DNA from: SIG603 sp964370115
Lineage (GTDB): Bacteria > Bacillota > Clostridia > Oscillospirales > Acutalibacteraceae
Reading direction: 5' to 3'
Length of the DNA: 7,300 bases
Assembly: GCA_964370115.1 (NCBI GenBank)
Contig: CAYJIA010000076.1
Coordinates: 1 to 7,300, forward strand
The notes beneath the pieces are model-generated. The model ran no database searches and was not told where the DNA came from. It saw nothing but the letters and a program-made list of their open reading frames with translations. Positions 1 to 4,895 of this stretch are shown here, in pieces. A program made the translations under genes and the position numbers. Each line of letters starts with the position of its first letter. Positions within the stretch are counted from its first letter, which is position 1.

Positions 1-555
1 ATCACTATTCTAAAAAATCTTGCTGATGAATTCAAAATTGCAATCGTATTAGTGCATCACCTTAGAAAACAAAAAGATAATGATATTTTTAATCAAATCA
101 CTGGCTCAACTGGTTTACAAGGTGCAGCTGACACAATGATTGTTCTTGCTCAAGATACTCGTGGCGAAGAATATGCCACACTACATTTAGTTGGTAGAGA
201 TGTTCAAAAGCGTGAAATTGAGTTGCAACGTGGCGAAGATGATATTTGGATTTTACTTTCTGATAGTATGAGCGAGCTAAATATTAAGGACAGCAAGGTT
301 GTAAAAGCTATTGAAAAATTAATGGAAGGCGTTGATTTTTGGAGTACAAATCCAACCGAATTATCGACCCTTGTATCTTTAGAGAGCGGCGATAATTATT
401 CCAATAAAATCATTACTAAGATACTTCGCAGACTTTCAAAAAGTCTTGAAAACGCTGGTGTTTACTGCAATATTCGCAAATCTAATGGGAACAGAATTAT
501 TGATATACTAAAGCAAAATGTCGAAAGTGGCGATAAAAATCGGCTCTTAAAATAA
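1..555 (+). CDS. RepA-like (AAA_25 type) helicase ATPase, C-terminal part, 5' end outside window
   Basis: The reading frame is open from base 1, so the gene begins upstream of the window; the GTG at 52 is an internal valine codon, not a start. The visible 184 residues begin with a beta-strand/sensor segment (IAIVLVHHLRK) and continue with GSTGLQGAADTMIVL, the pattern following Walker B in RepA/DnaB-like hexameric helicases carried by Firmicute conjugative and mobilizable elements. After the ATPase core comes a roughly 90-residue tail with a winged-helix look (PTELSTLV, KILRRLSKSLENAGV, RKSNGNRIIDIL), as is usual at the end of these proteins. The Walker A and B motifs lie off the left edge. 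The likely role is unwinding the element's DNA during its replication or after transfer. It is followed by the oriT-like region and the mob genes. I am confident of the family, not of the precise role. Confidence 0.8.
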   Translation: MTILKNLADEFKIAIVLVHHLRKQKDNDIFNQITGSTGLQGAADTMIVLAQDTRGEEYATLHLVGRDVQKREIELQRGEDDIWILLSDSMSELNIKDSKVVKAIEKLMEGVDFWSTNPTELSTLVSLESGDNYSNKIITKILRRLSKSLENAGVYCNIRKSNGNRIIDILKQNVESGDKNRLLK

Positions 556-892
556 TCGCCCTATCGCCCCTGCCAGAATCAATTTTGAGCCGAGTTGCCC
601 CCTAAATGAACAGCGTTCGAGAGCCTAACTCTTCTCTTAGGGCAGTTACACCACCCCAGCATAATAGATCGAGAAAACAGCAGTCGTACACAAGGAAATA
701 ACAGCCTTTGTGCCACTTAAAACATCTCGTAGGGATACAATCCCACCCAATGCAACAAAACCCAACACAGGCGATTTGTTCGCCCAAACACGCACCCACA
801 AAGGCATATTTTTCTGTGATAAAACTTACTACAACTACAAATACACGCACCTTTGAGATGTAATCGCTTATAAAACCCTCCTTCGGGAGGGG

Positions 893-929
893 CGAGCATA
901 GCATTCGCCTATACGGCGAACGCAGCTCG
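893..929 (+). repeat. Interrupted inverted repeat within the oriT-like region
   Basis: Thirteen base pairs in three blocks: CGAGC/GCTCG, GC/GC and TTCGCC/GGCGAA, around a TATAC loop (910-914). Such a dyad is the typical recognition site of a relaxase and its accessory protein. Confidence 0.7.
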
Positions 930-930
930 G

Positions 931-971
931 CGGGAGTACCCACACCCCTTTTCGGGCAGTAGCCCACACCC
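931..971 (+). repeat. Pair of imperfect direct repeats in the oriT-like region
   Basis: The copies are 931-947 and 953-971. Both have the order CGGG, then AGTA, then CCCACACCC. The second copy is two bases longer because its mini-stem is GGGC/GCCC rather than GGG/CCC. They could be binding sites for the MobC-like ribbon-helix-helix protein encoded just downstream, which is an inference. Confidence 0.6.
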
Positions 972-1005
972 ACTATATTTTCACCCATATAAATTTTATG
1001 AAAGC

Positions 1006-1010
1006 GAGGG
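1006..1010 (+). promoter_or_regulatory. Ribosome binding site deciding the mobC start
   Basis: GAGGG lies 5 bases before the ATG at 1016. The upstream in-frame ATG at 998 has no comparable site, so 1016 is taken as the start. Confidence 0.7.
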
Positions 1011-1015
1011 ATTTA

Positions 1016-1327
1016 ATGAAAAATAGCAAAAACAAAAATTACGCATTCCGTATATCTGAAAGAGATTTGGAGGAAATAAAACGCAAAGCAAAATGCGCAA
1101 ATTTAACTGTAACAGACTACATTACAAAATCAGCTTTGGATAAAGAAATTATTGTGATAGAGGGACTTCCACAAATGGTTATGGAGTTAAAAGCTATTGG
1201 CAGAAACCTAAATCAACTCACTGTGCTTACCAATATGGAGAAGTTACAAGTGCTTAGTTTAGATGATGTAGCTGAACAAATAGGCAATATTTATTCTGAA
1301 TTAAGACGAGCATTGGAGGTGTTGTGA
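1016..1327 (+). CDS. mobC: MobC-type relaxosome accessory protein
   Basis: This 103-residue protein starts at ATG 1016; an ATG at 998 would add six residues but lacks a ribosome binding site. The N-terminal half (FRISERDLEEIKRKA, then a second helix to about residue 42) has the strand-helix-helix look of a ribbon-helix-helix DNA-binding domain. The C-terminal half carries IGRNLNQLT (61-69), the signature of the bacterial mobilization protein MobC family (PF05713). MobC proteins bind oriT, help melt it and help the relaxase nick; the hairpins and direct repeats just upstream are the obvious target. Its stop (TGA 1325-1327) overlaps the relaxase ATG by one base (TGATG), so the two genes are translationally coupled. 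The gene looks intact. Confidence in the family is high; function in this damaged element is unproven. Confidence 0.85.
   Translation: MKNSKNKNYAFRISERDLEEIKRKAKCANLTVTDYITKSALDKEIIVIEGLPQMVMELKAIGRNLNQLTVLTNMEKLQVLSLDDVAEQIGNIYSELRRALEVL
1315..1319 (+). promoter_or_regulatory. Ribosome binding site for the original relaxase start at 1327
   Basis: GGAGG lies 7 bases before the ATG at 1327, inside the end of mobC. The frame started there encodes only 47 residues (TGA at 1468-1470) with no relaxase similarity, which helps show that the gene is broken. Confidence 0.65.
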
Positions 1328-1960
1328 TGGGCGATATCTCAACAGTGGTTTTAACTGCCAAGTCAGTACAAGTTACATTGAAATGCTCATTACAAAACAG
1401 CAACACAAGAAAACTTCAGACCGTCAATTTTATCAATTCGTACAGTCATTCCCAGAGGATACAACGCTGACAGCAGACAGAGTTCATCAACTTGGACTCG
1501 AATTTGTCGCAAAACAATTCCCCAACTTTGAGGTATTAATATCAACCCACTGTAACACTGACAATCTCCACAACCACATTCTCGTGAATTCAGTTAGCTT
1601 TGAAACAGGGAAAAAGCTACACCAAAATCACGATGACTTGGTACAGCACCGAATGGTGAACGACGAGTTGTGTATGAAATTTGGAGATACACCACTACAA
1701 AAATATCAAAAGAGTCAGAGAAGTAAGGGTATGAGCCCAAGGGAGTATCGCTCCGCTATGAAAGGTGAAAGTTGGAAAATGAAACTCATAAACACCATAG
1801 ATGACTGTATGAAATATGCCACAAGCAAGGCTATGTTTATAGAACTTATGGAATCTGAGGGATACAAAATCCAGTGGAGTGACACGAGAAAATATATAAC
1901 CTATACCACCGAGCAGGGGCAAAAATGCCGTGACCACAGGCTACACGAGGACAAATATTT

Positions 1961-1967
1961 AAAGGAG
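1961..1967 (+). promoter_or_regulatory. Internal Shine-Dalgarno sequence inside the relaxase gene
   Basis: AAAGGAG lies 10 bases before ATG 1978 of the nested ORF. The relaxase-frame ATG at 1971 is only 3 bases away, too close to use it well. A strong site in the middle of a gene supports translation of the nested ORF. Confidence 0.55.
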
Positions 1968-1977
1968 AATATGGAAA

Positions 1978-2421
1978 ATGAATTTAGAATCAGAGAAAAA
2001 ATTATCCTTGGAAGAACTCAAACAGCGCAACAAACCACAAGAGGTACAGACACAATTACCACTATTACAACAGGAAATATTGCAACAGTTGGAGTTGATA
2101 ACCGAGGAGTTGCAGTATCAGAGCAAAGTGCAGTACAACTTGTTCCAAACAGAACATCAGATATTGGACAGGCTGAAAGAGATGCCGAGCCATTACACAG
2201 TGAGCGAGCAGACGAAGAAATTCGATACGATGATACAGGAATTGCAGACATTGAACAGGACATTGTCACAGGTTGGGAGCAAGAGAGGGAAAGCCTTTTC
2301 TACGCCGAAATTCCGATTGCCCAGACTAAGTTGGAGTTTGGAAGCGACACTACTAACTTGGGTATTGGCGACATTGTTGCTACTACTATGGGTGTTGCCA
2401 CAGCTACAGATGCTATCTTAA
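1978..2421 (+). CDS. Nested MobB-like coiled-coil/membrane protein, overlapping the relaxase in the +1 frame
   Basis: A 147-residue frame lies wholly inside the relaxase gene, shifted by +1, with AAAGGAG upstream. Residues 1-95 are polar, rich in Q, E and L with helix and heptad-like spacing (LEELKQRN, LLQQEILQQLELITEEL, MIQELQTLNRTLSQV). Residues 101-117 are a basic linker (SKRGKAF, KFRLPRL). Residues 121-140 are a strongly hydrophobic segment (LLTWVLATLLLLLWVL), so a single C-terminal membrane helix with most of the protein in the cytoplasm is expected. RSF1010 encodes MobB inside mobA in another frame; MobB is also a small membrane-anchored protein that links the relaxosome to the transport channel. 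Similarity here is in architecture and gene position only; I claim no sequence homology. Alternatively it is a chance open frame in a low-complexity stretch. Confidence 0.5.
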   Translation: MNLESEKKLSLEELKQRNKPQEVQTQLPLLQQEILQQLELITEELQYQSKVQYNLFQTEHQILDRLKEMPSHYTVSEQTKKFDTMIQELQTLNRTLSQVGSKRGKAFSTPKFRLPRLSWSLEATLLTWVLATLLLLLWVLPQLQMLS

Positions 2422-2558
2422 ATGATGAACCAGTAGCACCTAAAAAAGTTTATACCACTGATAAAAAAGCTTTGGCAAAAACCAAGCAAAGAAAATTGCA
2501 CAAGGTCATAAAGCTGATGACCACGAAGAACAACAGAATTTTGAAATGACAATGTATT

Positions 2559-2590
2559 AAACCGCTACCAACGGTCAGGTAGTGGTTTTT
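2559..2590 (+). terminator. Rho-independent terminator after the relaxase gene
   Basis: An 11-bp stem (2559-2569 with 2578-2588, one G-U pair) has an 8-base loop and ends in a T run at 2586-2590. The stem begins in the TAA (2558-2560) of the original relaxase frame, which fits that stop being the ancestral gene end. Confidence 0.8.
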
Positions 2591-2609
2591 AATTTAGGAG
2601 GAAAATTTA

Positions 2610-2894
2610 ATGAGAGAAATAAAAAATGAAAATAAATACTATGTAGAAAATGGGGTTTATGGAGCTTATGAAACACGAGATTTGGATTGGGTAAGCGACC
2701 AAAATGGTAAAAAACACAGAGCCTTTGAAGATACTCAGATTATAAAAAACGATGACAATATCACACTTGAAAGACTTATGTGGGTAGATGGGAAATCATT
2801 TACAGTCTGCTCTGTGTTCCCATTTGAGGTAGAGAGCAACCCAACCGAAAAAATGCTAAAAATAATAGATATAGACTTAGAAAAACAAGAGTAA
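2610..2894 (+). CDS. Small TnpW-like transposon protein
   Basis: This 94-residue protein has a good start: AGGAGG (2596-2601) lies 8 bases before ATG 2610. The C-terminal half (about 52-94: TLERLMWVDGKSFTVCSVFPFEVESNPTEKML and on) resembles, as far as I can judge by eye, the short TnpW family found beside large serine recombinases, which reads roughly as a rigid strand pair followed by an acidic T/E-rich piece and a K-M/I-L-R-I helix. The N-terminal ~50 residues are charged and aromatic (YYVENGVYGAYETRDLDW) and I do not recognise them. There is no signal peptide or membrane segment. It sits between the relaxase terminator and the recombinase gene, where such accessory proteins usually lie. 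Its function is unknown even in the family; a role in excision or recombinase control would be a guess. Confidence 0.5.
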   Translation: MREIKNENKYYVENGVYGAYETRDLDWVSDQNGKKHRAFEDTQIIKNDDNITLERLMWVDGKSFTVCSVFPFEVESNPTEKMLKIIDIDLEKQE

Positions 2895-2910
2895 AAATCT
2901 TGTTGCTTTT
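2884..2910 (+). terminator. Weak possible terminator after the TnpW-like gene
   Basis: AACAAGA (2884-2890) pairs with TCTTGTT (2898-2904), followed by GCTTTT. The stem is AT-rich and starts inside the coding region, so termination would be partial at best. Confidence 0.3.
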
Positions 2911-2923
2911 AGTGATAGCTATT

Positions 2924-2980
2924 TCAAACTGATACGAGTATAATGATTGTTGCAGAAACATCTGCTCGTATTCAGTTTGA
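2924..2980 (+). promoter_or_regulatory. Long inverted repeat enclosing a consensus -10 box, upstream of the recombinase gene
   Basis: The left arm 2924-2938 pairs with 2965-2980 over 15 bp with a single bulged T (around 2971-2972). A perfect TATAAT (2939-2944) starts immediately after the left arm, though no good -35 box is visible at 16-18 bases. A second small dyad (GCAGA 2952-2956, TCTGC 2961-2965) lies inside the loop. The right arm is not followed by a real T run, so this is more likely an operator or leader structure controlling the recombinase than a terminator. Transcription from here would leave an untranslated leader of about 70 bases. Confidence 0.5.
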
Positions 2981-3022
2981 TTTTGACTCTAAAATAATTG
3001 ATTATTGAAAGGAAATTTAATT

Positions 3023-4741
3023 ATGAAAAAATCAAACAAAAACAAAGAACTATATACAATTTTATACGCAAGATTAAGCCAAGAGGACTCAAAGGATGGA
3101 GTTTCAAATTCCATTGAAAACCAAAAACTTATCTTAGAAAAATATGCAAAAGATAACGGTTTTACAAATTGTCTGCTGAAATTTGATGATGGATATAGTG
3201 GGACAAATACAAATCGCCCAGCGTGGCAAGAGGTGATGAGTTTAATCGAAACAGGACAAGTTGGAGTTTTAATAATAAAAGATATTAGCCGACTCACGAG
3301 GGGTGCAAGGAAATTATCTGAACTTATTGAGGACACATTCCCTGATAATAATGTCCGATTTATTTCAATCGGTGATAATGTTGATAGCCTTTATGGGATT
3401 GATGATTTCCTGCCATTTAGAGGATTATTCCACGAAATGCATGCAAAAGATTGTAGTAAAAAGCAAAGGCAAGTTCGCAGGGCATTAGCAGAAAAAGGTG
3501 AAAGAGTTGCTACAAGGGCAGCATTCGGATATCAAAAATGTGCTGACAATTCTAAGCAGATTGAAATTGATGAAGAAGTTACACATATTGTTAAGGCAAT
3601 TTTCACACTCTGTGCTGAGGGTAGAGGGATAAGTCAAATTGCAAATGAACTTACCAAAAGAGAATATATTAATCCGACAAACCATTATTTTAACAAAACC
3701 GGCATTGTTTTAACATCGCTTGATATAGAAAATCCTTATTATTGGTGTAGCAGAACAGTCGGAAATATATTGGATAATGAAATTTATCTTGGTCATACTG
3801 TGAGTCTTAAAACTACTACAAAATCTTTTAAAGACAGAACAAAAGTTCAAAAACCTAAAGAAGATTGGTTAATATTTGAGGATACTCACCCGGCAATTAT
3901 CGAGCAAGAACTATGGGATATTGCGCATAAAACAAGAGAGGGTCGCAAACGCAGAAGAAAAGAAGTTAGCGAACCTAATATATATGCCGGATTAGTGTTT
4001 TGTGCAGATTGCGGTGAAAATTTAATATTACATCGTTCAAAAGCAAATAAAAACAGCAAATTTGCTTGCTCAAAATATAAAAGAAAAGGCAAGATGATTT
4101 GTTCCACTCACTACATTTCCGAAAAACATCTTAATACAATAATTTTAGATGATATCAAAAGGGTTACACATTTTGCAAGAATGAAAGAAAAAGAGTTTGT
4201 AGAATTTATCGCTAAGAAAAGCACTGCTGAAACAAGGCAACAAATTAAAAATCTAACAAGAGAGCTTGAAAAATTGCAGAAGCGAAATAAGGAACTTGAC
4301 AACTTATTTAAAAAGTTATTTGAAAATCATGTAATTGGACAGCTTCCTGCAGAAATGTACAGAAAGCTTAGTGATGAATATTTAGCTGAACAAAAAGAAA
4401 ACCAAATCACCATACCGAAACTTGAAAGTGATTTGGACAAGTTAAAAAGCTCACTTACAAACTCTGATAAATTCATAGAGCGAGCTAAAAAGTATACTGA
4501 TTTAACAGAGCTAACAGCTGAGATATTAAGAACATTCATCGATAAAATTATAGTGCATGAAAAAGCTGTTAAATACTCAAGAACAGCAAACCAAAAGGTA
4601 GAAATCCATTATCGTGACATTGGTTATCTTGCAGACTATACCAAAGAAACAGATTTAGCCGAGCCACCATACGATTTTATCTTGAACAAATCTGGAGAGC
4701 TAATATGTGTTAATGATGTAATGCCACAAATAGTAGCATAA
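3023..4741 (+). CDS. Large serine recombinase (TnpX/TndX-type site-specific recombinase)
   Basis: This 572-residue protein starts at ATG 3023, with AAAGGA (3008-3013) nine bases upstream; a TTG at 3005 overlaps that site and is rejected. The resolvase domain starts with YARLSQED, where S19 is the expected nucleophile, followed by DDGYSGTNTNRPAW (55-68) and IIKDISRLTRGARK (84-97), which supplies catalytic arginines. The recombinase domain follows (FGYQK at 168-172, GISQIANEL, and VGNILDNEIYLGH around 246-258). A zinc ribbon comes next (C327 and C330 with C349 and C360), then a long charged coiled coil (about 395-480) and a DUF4368-like end with EIHYRDIGYL. Length and domain order match TnpX/TndX enzymes, which excise a circular form and insert it at short targets centred on GA. 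It looks complete and is the likely mover of this element, of which it would be the last gene. Confidence 0.9.
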   Translation: MKKSNKNKELYTILYARLSQEDSKDGVSNSIENQKLILEKYAKDNGFTNCLLKFDDGYSGTNTNRPAWQEVMSLIETGQVGVLIIKDISRLTRGARKLSELIEDTFPDNNVRFISIGDNVDSLYGIDDFLPFRGLFHEMHAKDCSKKQRQVRRALAEKGERVATRAAFGYQKCADNSKQIEIDEEVTHIVKAIFTLCAEGRGISQIANELTKREYINPTNHYFNKTGIVLTSLDIENPYYWCSRTVGNILDNEIYLGHTVSLKTTTKSFKDRTKVQKPKEDWLIFEDTHPAIIEQELWDIAHKTREGRKRRRKEVSEPNIYAGLVFCADCGENLILHRSKANKNSKFACSKYKRKGKMICSTHYISEKHLNTIILDDIKRVTHFARMKEKEFVEFIAKKSTAETRQQIKNLTRELEKLQKRNKELDNLFKKLFENHVIGQLPAEMYRKLSDEYLAEQKENQITIPKLESDLDKLKSSLTNSDKFIERAKKYTDLTELTAEILRTFIDKIIVHEKAVKYSRTANQKVEIHYRDIGYLADYTKETDLAEPPYDFILNKSGELICVNDVMPQIVA

Positions 4742-4742
4742 G

Positions 4743-4783
4743 AAAAAAAGCTGATAGCCTGCAGAAAATCGCAAGCTATCAGC
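4743..4783 (-). terminator. Rho-independent terminator for leftward transcription
   Basis: GCTGATAGC (4750-4758) pairs perfectly with GCTATCAGC (4775-4783), with a further TGC/GCA pair of arms (4760-4762, 4771-4773). On the minus strand it is followed by seven Ts (plus-strand A run 4743-4749). On the plus strand only CAAAAAG follows, so it would not stop recombinase transcripts well. It would end transcripts from the reductase operon, just before they run antisense into the recombinase gene. Confidence 0.7.
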
Positions 4784-4798
4784 CAAAAAGCAAGATTT

Positions 4799-4852
4799 AT
4801 AGGGGTGGTCACAAAGTTTCTTTATGGACAGGCAACTCAGGTTCGCCCCTAC
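4799..4852. repeat. Imperfect inverted repeat in the junction region
   Basis: TAGGGG (4800-4805) and CCCCTA (4846-4851) close a 52-base unit; the stem extends to 9 bp if G-T pairs are allowed. Two smaller dyads lie inside (AAAG/CTTT near 4814-4824; GGC.AAC with GTTCGCC at 4831-4847). The edge sequence GTAGGGGCGAAC on the minus strand resembles interspersed palindromic repeats I associate with Firmicute genomes. It could be a copy of such a repeat or lie near the element end. Confidence 0.4.
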
Positions 4853-4895
4853 GAATTTTGTGCATTATAAGAATTATGTCACAGTCCCTTTTTCT

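Larger units (their letters stand above)
871..975 (+). other. oriT: Probable origin of transfer (oriT)
   Basis: The segment sits directly upstream of mobC and the relaxase gene, where oriT lies in many mobilizable elements. It holds a perfect 6-bp hairpin with a TTCG loop (CCCTCC 876-881, GGAGGG 886-891). Next comes a longer interrupted hairpin: CGAGC 893-897 with GCTCG 925-929, GC 901-902 with GC 922-923, and TTCGCC 904-909 with GGCGAA 915-920. Then follow two imperfect direct repeats (931-947 and 953-971), each with a GGG/CCC mini-dyad around AGTA and ending in CCCACACCC. It is markedly more GC-rich than its flanks. The nick site cannot be placed; by analogy it should lie just beside the large hairpin. 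The function is inferred from position and structure. Confidence 0.6.
556..1015. other. Gene-free intergenic stretch between the helicase gene and mobC
   Basis: I see no convincing gene in these 460 bases. The left two thirds (556-870) show only a weak 5-bp dyad (CCTAA at 624-628 with TTAGG at 637-641) and no promoter that I would defend. The right third (871-975) is richer in G+C and full of small hairpins and is annotated separately as a probable transfer origin. A 128-codon open frame runs on the minus strand from 988 to 602, but it has no Shine-Dalgarno sequence and runs through the hairpins; see the findings. Confidence 0.6.
1327..2560 (+). pseudogene. Relaxase (MobA/VirD2-like, PF03432 type), N-terminus lost and C-terminus frameshifted
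   Basis: The long open frame is 1383-2549 (388 codons), but its ATG at 1383 has no ribosome binding site. Relaxase-like sequence in that frame begins earlier, at about 1329 (GRYLNSGFNCQ). It continues with the QFYQFVQSF block, the histidine motif THCNTDNLHNHI (H56, H63, H65 counted from 1383) that holds the catalytic metal, and NSVSFETGKKLH. The coupled start at 1327 is in another frame. The ~25-35 N-terminal residues that carry the catalytic tyrosine in this family are absent. Near 2492-2495 an A run appears to have lost one base. The open frame then ends at 2549 in LHKVIKL..., whereas the -1 frame ends at 2560 in AQGHKADDHEEQQNFEMTMY, which I recognise as the usual relaxase end. Nicking activity is probably lost. 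A shorter translated product is still possible. Confidence 0.75.

Noticed and set aside
52..555. Separate gene starting at GTG 52
   Set aside because: The frame is open to base 1 and the residues before 52 continue a RepA-like strand (KIAIVLVHHL), so 52 is internal.
602..988. Minus-strand 128-codon ORF as a gene
   Set aside because: No Shine-Dalgarno sequence at either possible start, it runs through the oriT hairpins, and its composition is odd (very Cys-rich). Kept only as a finding.
998..1015. ATG 998 as the mobC start
   Set aside because: No ribosome binding site; GAGGG is placed for ATG 1016.
2018..2269. Minus-strand ORF inside the relaxase gene
   Set aside because: A Ser/Val/Thr-rich mirror of the coding strand with no ribosome binding site.
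2484..2500. Programmed -1 ribosomal frameshift joining the two relaxase tails
   Set aside because: The site AGA-AAA-TTG is not a canonical X-XXY-YYZ slippery heptamer, and no stimulatory hairpin follows; a one-base loss is simpler.
3005..3022. TTG 3005 as the recombinase start
   Set aside because: It overlaps the ribosome binding site of ATG 3023 and the added residues are translated Shine-Dalgarno sequence.
2989..3336. Minus-strand ORF over the recombinase start
   Set aside because: A shadow of the recombinase frame: Phe/Ser/Leu-rich, with no start signals and no known domain.
4799..4852. tRNA-like or other RNA gene in the junction
   Set aside because: The nested dyads look cloverleaf-like at first, but there is no T-arm, anticodon stem or acceptor stem of proper length.
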